Shown: positions 18,687-29,900 of the stretch, piece after piece
How the letters are laid out: each line of letters opens with the position of its first letter
Position numbering within the stretch: position 1 is the first letter of the stretch
Source: Asaia siamensis
GTDB taxonomy: Bacteria > Pseudomonadota > Alphaproteobacteria > Acetobacterales > Acetobacteraceae
DNA: 64,000 nt
Direction: 5' to 3'
Assembly (NCBI RefSeq): GCF_014635085.1
Contig: NZ_BMCH01000003.1
Span: forward strand, 434,001 to 498,000
Made by a program: the position numbers and the translations under genes
Notes under the pieces: generated by a model
What the model was told of the DNA's origin: nothing
Databases searched by the model: none
What the model saw: only the letters and a program-made list of their open reading frames with translations

Positions 18687-19466
18687 TTCTCGATATCCGC
18701 TCCAAAGGACATTGCACCCCCGGAATACAGATCGATCTGATCAAGTATACAACGAGAGTTTGCAAAAGGAAAAATTCGTTAGAACAACATCTTGCTGACA
18801 CCATTCGTTAACTATTTCAAGAGATATCCATTCCGTTAAAATTTCCCCAAAATACGTCCCATAAATTTAATGGCCATCAAATTTTGTTAATAAATAATAA
18901 AAACTATATTTCCGCATTAGATAATTCATATTGTGGGTTTTGCGATATTTTCCTAGAAACAGAAATCACGACAAGGTGTTTGCCAAATACAAGCTGAGAA
19001 GGGTTGTTTTTCGTGGAAACACGATTCTCGTGATTCGCGAGCAGGAATTTCCCCGATGAGAAGCATTCGGGTCTGCCCCATTTTTACCAGATGGCGCTCA
19101 GCGCTTCATCCACGCCAGTTTTCCCCTCCTGCGACGCTCGACGAGCCTCCCGCTGCAAGCAAGCGGCTCAATTTCAGCCATACGAAACGTTAATCACGTT
19201 TCCGACAACGTTTCATTTCGTTATTTATCACACAACAATGAGATGATTATATCATGATGTGTGACGATTCGGGCGAAGCCCTTGCGCCCCTGCGTGACGA
19301 GACGTTCTGGAGGAACATTCGACGCCTATCTGCCGATGATGGCTGTCATCCGGCTGTTCTCCCCCGCCGAAGTGTCTGCACAAACCGACACTCGCGGCAC
19401 AAACCCTCAATCGGCTCCTGCGGCGTCATGACCACGCGGCAGACCGTTACCTGGACATTTCGCGCC
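18687..19466. other. AT-rich intergenic region between divergent Hint gene and sugar transporter
   Basis: No convincing gene is seen. The left half (about 18,720-18,960) is strongly AT-rich and probably holds the promoter of the minus-strand Hint gene. The right part holds the inverted repeats annotated separately. The open frame extending upstream of the sugar-binding protein (19254-19466) lacks a signal peptide and is not family-like, so I treat it as non-coding. Confidence 0.5.
19184..19214. promoter_or_regulatory. Candidate operator for the sugar ABC transporter
   Basis: A perfect 7-base inverted repeat GAAACGT-TAATC-ACGTTTC (19184-19202) is followed by another ACGTTTC at 19208-19214. 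Symmetrical sites with a central spacer of this size are typical of LacI- or similar-family sugar regulators. No regulator gene is adjacent, so this is inference. Confidence 0.4.
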
Positions 19467-20546
19467 ATGACCAAAATCCGTACTGGCCTTGTCTGCTTAT
19501 CTCTGGCCACGACCTGTCTTTTCGGTATCGTAACACCTGCTACGGTATCGGCTGAAGAGAAGCCGGTTGTCGGCATTGCCATGCCCACCAAATCTTCCGC
19601 CCGCTGGATTGCCGATGGCAACAACATCGTGAAAACCCTGCAATCGCGCGGCTATCGTACCGATCTGCAATATGCTGATGACGATATTCCCAATCAGGTC
19701 TCCCAGGTCGAGAACATGGTCGCCAAAGGCGACAAGGTGCTCGTGATTGCCGCCATCGATGGCACGACCCTCTCAGACACATTGCACAAGGCAGCGCAGC
19801 GCGGCGTCAGGGTAGTGGCCTATGACCGTCTCATCCGTAATTCACCCGATGTAAGCAATTACGCCACATTCGATAATTTTCAGGTCGGCGTGCTGCAGGC
19901 CAGCTCACTCACCAAGGCTCTTGGCCTGCCAGAGGCAAAGGGGCCATTCAATATCGAGCTTTTTGGCGGATCACCCGATGATAACAACGCCTATTTCTTC
20001 TTCAACGGCGCAATGTCGGTGCTCAAACCCTATCTGGACAGCGGTAAGCTCGTCATTCCCTCCGGTCAGAAAACCATGGAGAAAGTCTCTACCCTGCGCT
20101 GGGATGGCTCAACTGCTCAGGCGCGTATGGATAATCTGCTGAGCGCCTATTACACCGACCGTCATCTTGACGCCGTTCTGTCGCCTTATGATGGCATTTC
20201 AATCGGCATCATCTCGTCGCTCAAAGGGGTAGGCTATGGCAGCGGCGACACGAAGATGGCCTATGTCAGCGGCCAGGACTGCGAAATTCCGTCAGTCAAA
20301 TCGATCATGGCAGGCGACCAGTATTCCTCGATATTCAAGGATACGCGCAAACTCGCTGCCGTAACCGCTGACATGGTCGATGCCATGCTTGCAGGCAAGA
20401 CCGTGCCGGTGAACGATACGAAATCCTATAATAACGGCGTCAAGATCGTACCAGCCTATCTGCTCACCCCGGTTGTGGTGACCAAGACCAATATCCGCCC
20501 CACCCTGATCGATAGCGGTTACTATACCGCCAGCCAGATCGAGTAG
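19467..20546 (+). CDS. Periplasmic multiple-sugar-binding protein (ChvE-like)
   Basis: A 359-residue type I periplasmic binding protein. The signal peptide runs through [22 protein letters not shown]. The mature part begins [21 protein letters not shown], followed by [16 protein letters not shown], the hinge-region VAYDRLI and, later, YVSGQDCE. This pattern matches ChvE/xylose-binding proteins that feed GguAB-type importers for xylose, glucose, arabinose or galactose. I chose the ATG at 19467 immediately before the signal peptide; no strong ribosome binding site is seen. The ATPase gene starts 4 bases after the stop. Confidence 0.9.
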   Translation: MTKIRTGLVCLSLATTCLFGIVTPATVSAEEKPVVGIAMPTKSSARWIADGNNIVKTLQSRGYRTDLQYADDDIPNQVSQVENMVAKGDKVLVIAAIDGTTLSDTLHKAAQRGVRVVAYDRLIRNSPDVSNYATFDNFQVGVLQASSLTKALGLPEAKGPFNIELFGGSPDDNNAYFFFNGAMSVLKPYLDSGKLVIPSGQKTMEKVSTLRWDGSTAQARMDNLLSAYYTDRHLDAVLSPYDGISIGIISSLKGVGYGSGDTKMAYVSGQDCEIPSVKSIMAGDQYSSIFKDTRKLAAVTADMVDAMLAGKTVPVNDTKSYNNGVKIVPAYLLTPVVVTKTNIRPTLIDSGYYTASQIE

Positions 20547-20550
20547 CGCC

Positions 20551-22134
20551 ATGAACCCGATCCTTGAAATGCAGGCCATCGCGAAACGGTTCGGCCCCGT
20601 TACAGCTTTGAGTGATGTCAGCTTTTCCGTCGAACCGGGCGAAATTCATGCGCTATGCGGTGAAAACGGCGCCGGCAAATCGACACTCATGAAAATCCTG
20701 AGCGGGGTCTACCCCGCCGGGAGTTATGACGGCCAAATTGTCTTTGACGGCGAAGCACGCCGCTTTGCCGATATCAACAGTTCCGAAGCACTCGGCATCA
20801 TCATCATCCATCAGGAACTGGCGCTGATCCCGCTTCTTTCGGTGCAGGAAAACATTTTCATCACCCATCCGCCGGGCCGTTACGGCGTAATTGATCGCGA
20901 TACAGCAAGAACCCGTGCCCGGGATCTGATGCGTCAGGTCGGCCTTACCGAAGACCCCGAAACCCTTGTCACCCATCTCGGGGTAGCCAAACAGCAGCTT
21001 GTCGAAATCGCCAAGGCGCTCTCGAAAAAGGTGCGCTTGCTTATCCTCGACGAGCCGACCGCCAGCCTCAATGAACGCGACAGTGCGGCTCTGCTCGACC
21101 TGCTTCTGGCCTTCAAGGCAGAAGGGCTCTCCTCCATCCTGATCTCGCACAAGCTCAACGAGATTTCCCGCGTTGCAGACCGCATCACGGTGCTGCGCGA
21201 CGGACGCAGTGTGGGGACGATCGACTGCCGCAATGGCCCTGCCGATGAGGATCAGATCATCCGGCTGATGGTCAATCGCGATCTAGAGCATCGCTATCCT
21301 GCCCATACACCGCAGATCGGTGAGAAGCTGATGACGGTTGAAGACTGGTCGGTATGGCACCCGCTCCATCCTGACAGGCAGGTCATTCGCCATGTCGATT
21401 TCCATGTCAGCGCCGGAGAAATCGTCGGCATTGCGGGGCTGATGGGCGCGGGGCGTACGGAATTCGCCATGAGTCTGTTCGGCCGATCATACGGCACCCG
21501 CATCAGCGGCAGGGTGACGATGCACGACAAGCCTGTCGATGTTTCGACAGTCAGCCGGGCCATCAGGGCGGGTCTCGCTTACGTCACCGAAGATCGCAAG
21601 GAGCTGGGTCTGCATCTGAACAATGAGATCCGCCACAACATCTCGCTTGCCGAATTGCGTGGTATCGCAAAAAACGGGGTGATCGACGAAATTGCCGAAC
21701 TGCGCATCGCCCAGGATTATCGCGACAGGATGCGTATCCGTTCGCCCGACGTGCAGCAGGCGGCTGGCAGACTTTCGGGCGGCAATCAGCAGAAAGTCGT
21801 CCTCTCGAAATGGCTCTTTACCAATCCTGATGTGCTTATTCTCGACGAGCCAACACGCGGGATCGACGTCGGGGCCAAATACGAAATCTATGCCCTGATC
21901 CAGCAGATGGCCGATAGCGGTCGTGGCTGCGTGGTGATCTCTTCGGAAATGCCTGAACTGCTCGGTATCTGCGACCGTATCTGCGTCATGAATGAAGGGC
22001 GCTTTGTCGGTGAATTCACCCGTGAAGACGCCACACAGGAAAAGATCATGCGCGCCATTATCCGCAGCACCAGCGCGCCCCTCCCCATTTCCTCCATACC
22101 CAGCGAGGCGACCAACCTCGCCTTGGGAGTGTGA
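20551..22134 (+). CDS. gguA: Sugar ABC transporter ATP-binding protein (two ATPase domains)
   Basis: A 527-residue double ATPase like GguA/MmsA/XylG. The first cassette has Walker A GENGAGKST near residue 38 and Walker B LLILDEPTAS. The second has the degenerate P-loop IAGLMGAGRTEFAMSLFG, the signature LSGGNQQKV and LILDEPTRGIDVG. A degenerate second P-loop is normal for this family. It powers monosaccharide import with the preceding binding protein and the following permease. Confidence 0.9.
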   Translation: MNPILEMQAIAKRFGPVTALSDVSFSVEPGEIHALCGENGAGKSTLMKILSGVYPAGSYDGQIVFDGEARRFADINSSEALGIIIIHQELALIPLLSVQENIFITHPPGRYGVIDRDTARTRARDLMRQVGLTEDPETLVTHLGVAKQQLVEIAKALSKKVRLLILDEPTASLNERDSAALLDLLLAFKAEGLSSILISHKLNEISRVADRITVLRDGRSVGTIDCRNGPADEDQIIRLMVNRDLEHRYPAHTPQIGEKLMTVEDWSVWHPLHPDRQVIRHVDFHVSAGEIVGIAGLMGAGRTEFAMSLFGRSYGTRISGRVTMHDKPVDVSTVSRAIRAGLAYVTEDRKELGLHLNNEIRHNISLAELRGIAKNGVIDEIAELRIAQDYRDRMRIRSPDVQQAAGRLSGGNQQKVVLSKWLFTNPDVLILDEPTRGIDVGAKYEIYALIQQMADSGRGCVVISSEMPELLGICDRICVMNEGRFVGEFTREDATQEKIMRAIIRSTSAPLPISSIPSEATNLALGV

Positions 22135-22139
22135 CCCAG

Positions 22140-23399
22140 ATGAGCGAACACGTTCTGACTCCGGGCGGGTATACCGCCCCCGGTAAAGACAAACCCTCCG
22201 GCAATGCACCCAGCGGCCAGACACCGGGCAGCAGCCATGGCGCCATGAGGCGCTTCATACGCAATAATCTGCGCGATTATGGCATGTTCATCTCGCTGGT
22301 CGCGATCGGCCTGTTTTTCGAGATCATGACCAACGGGACGTTGCTGCGCCCGCTCAACCTCACCAATCTGGTGCTTCAGAACAGCTATATTGTGGTCATG
22401 GCGCTCGGCATGTTGCTGGTGATCGTGGCAGGCCATATCGATCTGTCTGTCGGCTCCGTGGCCGGATTTACCGGCGCGGTCGCCGCAGTGCTGATGGTGC
22501 AACTGCACTGCAATTTTCTGGTGACCACCCTGACCTGCCTTGCGACAGGTGCGCTGATCGGCGCAGCGCAGGGCTACTGGATTGCCTATTTCAAGATCCC
22601 TTCCTTCATCGTTACCCTGGCGGGCATGCTCGTCTTCAAGGGGCTGGCTCTGGCGCTGCTGGGCGGTCAGTCTCTTGGCCCCTTCTCGACAGTCTTCCAG
22701 AAGCTCTCATCGGGCTTCATTCCCGAATTCCTGCCAAAACTGGGTCATTACAACCTGACCTCCCTCCTTCTCGGCATCGCTGTAGGAGGCGCGATGGTCA
22801 TGGCATCGCTGCGCAGCCGCACGCGCTATCAGCGCAATGACATCGAAGTCGAGCCAATGCCCCTTTTCATCGGCAAGAATATCGCCGTCTTCGGTATCAT
22901 CGTTTATCTTGCGACACTCATCGCCAGCTATCGCGGCCTGCCGAATGTGCTGATCATCATGGCGCTCTTGATTGGCATCTACAGCTTCGTGACCAGCAGA
23001 ACGACGATCGGGCGGCAGATCTACGCTGTGGGTGGCAATGTGCGCGCAGCCAAACTCTCAGGAATTCGTACCGAACGCCTCACCTTCCTGACCTTCGTCA
23101 ATATGGGTGTGCTGGCGGCTCTGGGTGGCCTGATTTTTGCGGCCCGTCTGAACACCGCCACCCCCAAGGCAGGGCTCGGCTTCGAACTTGATGTCATTGC
23201 GGCCTGCTTCATCGGTGGCGCGTCAGCCTATGGCGGCGTCGGACGCGTGGGCGGTGCCGTGATCGGTGCCCTGATCATGGGGCTCATGAATAACGGCATG
23301 TCCATTCTGGGCATTGGCATCGATTATCAGCAGGTTCTGAAAGGGCTCGTTCTGCTCGGTGCCGTCTGTGTGGATGTCTATAACCAGCGCAGGGCGTAA
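22140..23399 (+). CDS. gguB: Sugar ABC transporter permease
   Basis: A 419-residue inner membrane permease of the BPD_transp_2 family with about ten hydrophobic segments. It has the typical motifs IVAGHIDLSVGS (near residue 100), PSFIVTLAGMLVFKG and the cytoplasmic-loop segment IYAVGGNVRAAKLSGI, then FELDVIAACFIGGAS. The ATG at 22140 has GGGAG ten bases upstream; a GTG at 22131 overlapping the previous stop is also possible. The length and N-terminal extension match GguB/XylH. It is the last gene of the transporter operon, before a terminator. Confidence 0.9.
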   Translation: MSEHVLTPGGYTAPGKDKPSGNAPSGQTPGSSHGAMRRFIRNNLRDYGMFISLVAIGLFFEIMTNGTLLRPLNLTNLVLQNSYIVVMALGMLLVIVAGHIDLSVGSVAGFTGAVAAVLMVQLHCNFLVTTLTCLATGALIGAAQGYWIAYFKIPSFIVTLAGMLVFKGLALALLGGQSLGPFSTVFQKLSSGFIPEFLPKLGHYNLTSLLLGIAVGGAMVMASLRSRTRYQRNDIEVEPMPLFIGKNIAVFGIIVYLATLIASYRGLPNVLIIMALLIGIYSFVTSRTTIGRQIYAVGGNVRAAKLSGIRTERLTFLTFVNMGVLAALGGLIFAARLNTATPKAGLGFELDVIAACFIGGASAYGGVGRVGGAVIGALIMGLMNNGMSILGIGIDYQQVLKGLVLLGAVCVDVYNQRRA

Positions 23400-23416
23400 G
23401 GCAGCGGATCAACCCA

Positions 23417-23456
23417 GCAGGGTCCGCCCCGGAGCGGATCCTGCGACCCGATTTTT
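23417..23456 (+). terminator. Rho-independent terminator after the sugar transporter operon
   Basis: An 11-base stem with one G-U pair (arms 23417-23427 and 23434-23444) and a 6-base loop is followed at a short distance by ATTTTTCC. It begins 18 bases after the permease stop. Confidence 0.7.
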
Positions 23457-23592
23457 CCATATTTCATATAAATGACCCATTCCTGTTACATAAATGAGAC
23501 CGAATTGGTCTTTTTTAACAATCACAAGTCTGTGATCTCATACCCGTTTGAGGCAGTCTGGGGCTCTTCGCAAAATCATCGTTCCGAACCCC

Positions 23593-24660
23593 ATGACGCA
23601 ATCGATCGCTTCAGACACGACCCCACCCCCCTGCCGCGCGGCAGATATCCGTTCTATCAAGACATTCCAGTCGCCTGATCACAGGATCAGCGCTTTTCAA
23701 TCCGTATCGACGATCGGTGGGTTGATCGCGTGCTATGCGGCTTTGTATCTCGGCGTGGCGCATGGCTTCTATCTGGTATTGCTGCTTTTGCCTCTGGCGA
23801 GTGGGCTGGCGATACGCAGCTTTGCCCTGCAGCATTATTGTGGACACGGCTCCCTGTTTAGATCCGGCCGGGCCAATCGGGCCGTAGGGAGATTATGCTT
23901 CCTTCTGACCTTTACCCCATTCGATCACTGGCGCCGCCACCATGCCGCCCATCACGGCGACTGGAACAATATCGAAAGCCGTGGGCGCCTTTCCGACATC
24001 TATTCGGACTGCACGACCGTGCGGGAATATTACGCGATGTCAGCCGGTAAGCGGCTCGCCTATCGCCTGTCAAAACACCCGGTTTTCACGCTTCTTGTCA
24101 TGCCGCCTGTCATTTTCTTTCTTGTCTATCGCATTCCGTTCGACACGCCTCGATCATGGCGGATCGAACGATTGGGGGTGCATACAACCAATCTCTGTAT
24201 TCTCTTTCTCTACGGTGGGCTGGCCTGGCATTTCGGTGTCATCCTGACAGCCCTCCTGACGCTTGGTGTCATTTATCCGGCAGCAATCATCGGCGTCGCG
24301 CTTTTTCTGGTCCAACATAAATTCGAAGGGGTTCACTGGGAGCGGGATGAACAGTGGAGTGCATTCGAAGCCGCGCTGACGGGATGCTCTTTCCTTCGGC
24401 TGCCGGGCTGGCTGAACTGGTTTTCCGGCAATATCGGGCTGCACCACATCCATCACGCTGCCCCCGGCATTCCCAATTATCGTCTTGCCGCATGCCATGA
24501 CGCCCATGGAGTCTTTCACGACGTCAAGATTCTGGGTCTGCGCGAAGCCTTCAGAGAGCTGTTTCGCCATACATTATGGGATGAGACCGCATGCCGCATG
24601 ATACCGTTCTCGGCAGCCCACCGCGCGCGTCCTTCCGTTCCGGTTTTCAGCGGAGACTGA
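23593..24660 (+). CDS. Membrane fatty acid desaturase
   Basis: A 355-residue di-iron desaturase. Three histidine boxes are visible: HYCGH, HHAAHH (in FDHWRRHHAAHHGDW) and HHIHH (in NIGLHHIHHAAPG). Between them are four to six hydrophobic segments, as in DesA/omega-6 type acyl-lipid desaturases. It introduces double bonds in membrane acyl chains using electrons from ferredoxin or similar. The ATG at 23593 was chosen; the frame is open further upstream from 23548. Regiospecificity cannot be read from the sequence. Confidence 0.88.
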   Translation: MTQSIASDTTPPPCRAADIRSIKTFQSPDHRISAFQSVSTIGGLIACYAALYLGVAHGFYLVLLLLPLASGLAIRSFALQHYCGHGSLFRSGRANRAVGRLCFLLTFTPFDHWRRHHAAHHGDWNNIESRGRLSDIYSDCTTVREYYAMSAGKRLAYRLSKHPVFTLLVMPPVIFFLVYRIPFDTPRSWRIERLGVHTTNLCILFLYGGLAWHFGVILTALLTLGVIYPAAIIGVALFLVQHKFEGVHWERDEQWSAFEAALTGCSFLRLPGWLNWFSGNIGLHHIHHAAPGIPNYRLAACHDAHGVFHDVKILGLREAFRELFRHTLWDETACRMIPFSAAHRARPSVPVFSGD

Positions 24661-24834
24661 CGTAAAGGCGACAACTGCTCCGACCATTGCGTAATTGGCT
24701 TACCACTTTGATCGGTGCCTGGATCATCGACAAAGATTTCGGAGGGTTGACCAGGCGTGAGAGCACGGACTGCGCCATTCGGCGCAGTTCACCCGTCGTC
24801 CCGTATATCGTTCTCCAGCAAGGAAGAGTAGAGT

Positions 24835-25371
24835 TTGCGGCCACGCAATAATCGGGTATTGCATGGGATTTCTTCTTCACAGGAGATATCTGTATTGACA
24901 TTCCCGCTCGACAATACCTTCAAAGATTCCGAAATCAAAAAGGATACGGCAAATATCACTCATTCTGTACCTATTACAGGCACAGACATGTCGCTTGTCC
25001 ACGAAATATGGCTCGAACCTGATGAGAATGGACAGATGCTTCCAGGCCTCTGTCTTTGTGGCCCCATGGGCGATGCTTTCAGAGCCCTTCTTGATGAAAG
25101 CGCTATAAAGATTTCCGAGATAAAAGGCCGCAGTCATTTTGAAGCCATGGTGAGATACCACGAATTCCTGGGCCGTGAAGCCTATACCTCTCATCACCCC
25201 GAGGATTTTGAACCCTACCCTGAAGAGTGGCTTCATATCCAGTATAACTTCTTGCGTGAATCACGTGCTGCGAGGCCAGCTTGCAAAGTTCTGCCCCCAA
25301 AAGGAAAAACTGACCCAGATTTTTCGAAGTATTTGGAAAAAGGGGCCATGTTTTACATGCCGGGCCAATAA
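24835..25371 (+). CDS. Hypothetical protein
   Basis: A frame of up to 178 codons, not recognised. The most protein-like part is after Met52 (ATG at 24988): MSLVHEIWLEPDENGQMLPG, LCLCGPMGDAFRALL and a HFEAMVRYHEF segment. Three starts are plausible: TTG 24835 with AGGAAG upstream, TTG 24895 with AGGAG nine bases upstream, and ATG 24988. The composition is acidic and soluble. The neighbours (desaturase and cyclophilin) do not suggest a role. Confidence 0.5.
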   Translation: MRPRNNRVLHGISSSQEISVLTFPLDNTFKDSEIKKDTANITHSVPITGTDMSLVHEIWLEPDENGQMLPGLCLCGPMGDAFRALLDESAIKISEIKGRSHFEAMVRYHEFLGREAYTSHHPEDFEPYPEEWLHIQYNFLRESRAARPACKVLPPKGKTDPDFSKYLEKGAMFYMPGQ

Positions 25372-25712
25372 TGCCTCACAACAAGCCTGAGCTGTGACAA
25401 GCACTGAGACAGGAGACGGCACCGTGTCGCGACACGCCAGGCTCGAAGCCCACCCGTGTTTTTCTCGGCTATCAGTTTGGCCACAGCCATCATGTTCTGC
25501 CCACGAGACCTCACGCTGATGCTTTAAACCTTCGTAAAATGTGGCCCTCTCATTACTCTCGCTTTTCTCTGCCGCTTCCAGAGGCTGAGGGCTTTGGTCA
25601 GACGGCACAAGGCAAGCACTTTGCCCTCATCATGTCAGCGAGAAGCATCTCATCCCATACGACCCGTTTTTGCGTGACATCCTCTGTCGAAGCGATTCTG
25701 CAGGAGCAAGGC
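25372..25712. other. Intergenic region without a recognised gene
   Basis: I find no reading frame here with family similarity and no clear hairpin terminator. It lies between the convergent hypothetical gene and cyclophilin gene. Confidence 0.4.
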
Positions 25713-26588
25713 CTATTTTCTCTCCCGTGCCGGAACAGGCACATTGCAGAGCGCCACGCCTTTTGCCGGACGGACAAAAAAAGGATCATGCCGTGCGGCG
25801 CGTGCCGCCAGATAATCATGAAAAGACGGGCTGTCCGTGCGCATGACCTGCATGACAGGTCGGAGAGATGCCGGGAGGTCGGCCGCAAGTGTCACGCTCT
25901 CGATCATAACGTTCTGGCGCGGATCAGCATAAAATCCGAGCGGCCCTGTCCCGCGAGGCAGCGCGCCCAGATGCTCCATACCCTCAAGCACGCGTCCGAC
26001 AACGGCCAGATTGCGGTCCAGCTGGCGGGGTGCTTCGCCATTGACCACGTAGAGTTCACGCCCGTCTCCGGTGTCAGGGGGCATCTCCCGACCGACACCG
26101 ACCACGCCATAGCAATGGGCTGGCCAGATTTCCTCACCCTCGCGCCCGACAAGCCAGCCGGAAGCAATGCCAGATTGTGCGGCATAGGGATCAGGGTAAG
26201 GCAGAGCCATGTAATCAAGCCCGGCCAGAGGACGCTCATATTCAGCTTCTGGATGCGCAACAAATCCTTTTGGCAAAGGGGCAGCCTCATCGCGCACACG
26301 CCATTGCACCACGTAATTATCCTGCACACGAATAATGGCGCCCCGGTCCCACTGATGCGACCGGGCAAGACGTACGACATTGGCGACATGCACAGGGGCA
26401 AATTCAGGCGCAAGCTCGATCAAGACCCGCCCGCCATCGCCCATTTTCATGACCAGAAGACGCTCTGGCGACACATCATGCCAGGCAGAGACAGGTGCCT
26501 GAGCGACGATTTCTGCAGGGCTCGGCCCCGCAGCGGCAACTGCCAGACCAGGAAAAAGAAGTGTCAGGGAAGGCAGGAAAAAACGCAT
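25713..26588 (-). CDS. Periplasmic cyclophilin-type peptidyl-prolyl isomerase
   Basis: A 291-residue protein with a signal peptide (MRFFLPSLTLLFPGLAVAAAG). The cyclophilin fold is seen from GRVLIELAPEFAPVHVANVVRLARS and then the RGAIIRVQDNYVVQWR segment, in which the usual F-HRV-..F-Q-GD core is modified to IIRVQ..VVQWR. It later has YVVNGEAPRQLDRNLAVVGRVLEGME. It probably catalyses prolyl isomerisation during periplasmic folding, but the altered core residues may lower activity. The start at 26588 is the Met directly before the signal peptide; an upstream extension is unlikely. Confidence 0.8.
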   Translation of the reverse strand: MRFFLPSLTLLFPGLAVAAAGPSPAEIVAQAPVSAWHDVSPERLLVMKMGDGGRVLIELAPEFAPVHVANVVRLARSHQWDRGAIIRVQDNYVVQWRVRDEAAPLPKGFVAHPEAEYERPLAGLDYMALPYPDPYAAQSGIASGWLVGREGEEIWPAHCYGVVGVGREMPPDTGDGRELYVVNGEAPRQLDRNLAVVGRVLEGMEHLGALPRGTGPLGFYADPRQNVMIESVTLAADLPASLRPVMQVMRTDSPSFHDYLAARAARHDPFFVRPAKGVALCNVPVPARERK

Positions 26589-26920
26589 GGCATGACATTG
26601 CCTGCACAGGGCGCTCTTGCGCAAGGCCCTGCAAAAACAGGTTGTATTGAACGTTAGCGGCCTCCCCTTCACCACTTCCCTCGTGACTGACAAGCCAGCA
26701 CCTTCTCCCTTGCACCGCGCCTGCTTCTACTCGCCAAAACCTTCATCCGTTCACTAGCGTCAGCGAGTATGTGCAGCATATCGCAACCGGAACTCAGGGC
26801 GCTCTGACGCGACTATCCTGAGCCATTTCGAGATAGTCATTAATTATCGTCACGATTGCCTGGTTCTTTTGAGCCAGCGGGTTTGAGGGTGGTCAGGTCA
26901 TTATTCCTCCTGCCGTCATC
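26589..26920. other. Intergenic region between cyclophilin and dnaE2
   Basis: No gene is seen. It must contain the cyclophilin promoter and the 3' end of the dnaE2 transcript. I see only weak hairpins and no clear terminator. Confidence 0.4.
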
Positions 26921-29900
26921 TCAATGAAAATCACGCGCTTTCAGTCTGGGGGCCACTGCACCCACTTCATTTTCTGACGCCGCAATATCACGCATCAGAG
27001 GGGTTAGATCCTCCAGACGCTGCATCACCACATGAATGACCTCTCCTTCACGCTGCAGGAGCCCATGGCAGGCCACGGCATTGACGCCAATCACGATGCG
27101 ACGCTGGGCTTCGGCGCGGTCTTTCCAGATGATGATATTGGCTGTGCCGGTCTCATCCTCCAGCGTCATGAACATCACACCATGGGCCGTACCTGGGCGC
27201 TGTCGCATGAGCACCAGACCCGGCACCACCACGCGACTGCCATCGCGCAGAACGCGCAGATCAGCGCAGGTGACCATGCCACGCGCCGCCAGTTGCGCGC
27301 GCAGAAACGCCATCGGATGCTGGCGCAAAGTCAGGCCCAGAATATTATAGTCTTCGACAACCTCACGGCCCTCACTCATGGGGCGGGGCGTATAATCGGG
27401 CTCGACCACCTCCGGTCCCGGGCGGTTCAGCTTGCGATCTGCTGCGGCAAAAAGCGGCAATACCGTATCGGCCAATCCTTTTATGGCCCAGAAAGCAGCC
27501 CGCCGGTCGAGGCCAAGCTCACGAAAAACATCGGCCGCAGCCAAAGCCTCAAGGGCGGAAACCGGAATATCGGCACGGCGCCAGACATCATCGAGTGAAT
27601 CATAAGCCGGAAAGCGATTGGCAATCAGTTTCGCCGCATGCTCGTTCGAAAGGCCCTTCACAAAGCGAAACCCCAGACGCACGGCAAGCGTCGACTTGCC
27701 CCGGTCAGGTTCGAGCCAACAGTCCCAGCGCGAGGCATTGATGTCGATGGCATGGACGGTCACACCATGCTCGCGCGCATCACGCACCACCTGGGCAGGC
27801 GCATAAAATCCCATGGGCTGCGAATTGAGCAATGCTGCACAGAACACATCGGGATGGTGGCATTTCAGATAATTCGAGACATAGGCGATCAGCGCAAAAC
27901 TCGCAGCGTGGCTTTCCGGAAAACCATAGGAGCCGAAGCCTTCAAGCTGACGGAACGTCCGTTCGGCAAAATCGCGATCATAGTGATTGGCAACCATGCC
28001 TTCGATCAGCTTGGTCCTGAAATGCGAAACGCCACCTGTGAATTTGAATGTCGCCATGGAACGTCTCAGCTGGTCGGCCTCACCGGGCGTGAAGCCCGCG
28101 CATTTGATGGCTACCTGCATGGCCTGTTCCTGAAACAGCGGCACGCCAAGCGTCTTGCCCAGAATTTCCTCCAACGCCGGTTGCGGATAATCCACCGTCT
28201 CGATCCCCTCGCGGCGGCGAAGATAGGGATGCACCATGTCCCCCTGAATGGGGCCGGGACGAACGATGGCGACCTGCACCACCAGATCATAGAATGTCCT
28301 GGGTTTGAGGCGTGGCAGCATGGACATCTGGGCACGGCTCTCGATCTGGAACGTGCCGAGCGTGTCGGCACGCCGGATCATGGCATAGGTTGCGGGGTCT
28401 TCAGGCGGGACGGAACTCATATCCAGATGCCGAATGCGATAATCCTTCAGCATGTCGAAGCCACGACGCAGACAGCCCAGCATGCCCAGCCCCAGCACAT
28501 CCACCTTCATGAAACGCAGGATATCGATATCGTCCTTGTCCCAGACGATAATCTGACGATCCTCCTTGGCGGCTGGCTGAATGGGCACAAGTTCGTCAAG
28601 GCGATCACGCGTCAGCACGAAACCACCCGGATGGGTTCCGAGCTGTCTGGGAATACCCACCAATTCGCCTGCCAGACGCAAGGTAAGCGCCAACGCCCTG
28701 TCTGACAGAGAGAGATTCAGCTCGGCAGCCCGCGCCTTGAGCAAGACGGGGTCACCCAGAGACGAGGCCAGATATTTCGAAACAAGCCCCAACACATCGT
28801 CGGAGAGACCGAGCACCTTGCCGACCTCACGCAGCGCGCCTTTGGGGCGATAGCGCATCAGCGTGGCACAAAGGGCGGAATGGCCACGCCCATAGCGACG
28901 ATAGATCCACTGGATGATCTCTTCGCGCCGATCGCTTTCAAAATCGACGTCAATATCGGGAGGCTCACGCCGTTCAGCCGAGATAAAGCGCTCGAACAGC
29001 AAGCCCGACCGAAGCGGATCGATGGCTGTAATGCCCAGCACATAACAGATGGCCGAATTGGCTGCCGATCCTCGCCCCTGACAGACAATACCCAATTCGC
29101 GCGCATGCTGCACGATGCTGTGCACAGTCAGGAAGTAAGGCGCATAATCCAGAGAGCCGATGAGATCGAGCTCATGGGCAATCTGCTTTTGCACCGCTTC
29201 CTTGACTCCGGCTGGATAGCGGCGTGGCAGGGCCGTGCGTACCAGTCGGGTCAGGGTCTGTTGTGGGGTTTCGTCTGGCCTGTCGGTTTCACGGGGGTAT
29301 TGATAACACAGATCATCCATCGAGAAGCGGCATTGCGCCTCGATCTCGGCAATGCGGGCCAGCGCATCGGGAAAGGCCTCGTATGACGCTGCGATCTGCG
29401 CGGGAGAACACAGCATACGGCTTTCATGTTTCTCGCGTCGGGCACCCAGAGCTTCAAGCGTGCAGTTTTCACGGATTGCCGTCACGACATCCTGCAACAC
29501 ATGACAACGCGCCTCGTGATACAGCACATCTCCCGTCACGACCGTGGCGATCCCTGCCTCGGCTGCCAGATCCTGCAAGGCGCCCAGACGCTGCCAGTCT
29601 GCGGCCTGACTGCGGCGTGACAGGCCACAATAGACATGCCTGCCAGGCAGACGGCCCAGACGACGCAGGGCTGACCGGACCTTTGCATCGGGCAGATCCG
29701 GCAGCAGGATAAAGACAAGCCGGTCGCTTGCCTCCTCGATATCCTGCCAGGTGAGAGAAAAGACCTCGCGCTGCCCGCGCCTGTGACCAAGGGTCAGCAA
29801 ACGGCAAAGCTGCCCCCAGCCAATGCGGTCCATGGGGTAGGCCAACAGAATGGTACCATCCGTCAGATCCAGACGGCAGCCGGGAATCAGTCTGACGCCG

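Noticed and set aside
19254-19466. N-terminal extension of the sugar-binding protein
   Set aside because: It would place 71 non-conserved residues before a clear signal peptide.
24647-24901. Possible 84-residue protein after the desaturase
   Set aside because: No family pattern and overlaps both neighbouring genes on the other strand.
25261-25608. 115-codon minus-strand frame in the region before the cyclophilin
   Set aside because: Considered as a transposase remnant, but no transposase motif or terminal repeat could be identified.
27638-28705. 355-codon plus-strand frame inside dnaE2
   Set aside because: Antisense to a clearly conserved gene; no domain seen.
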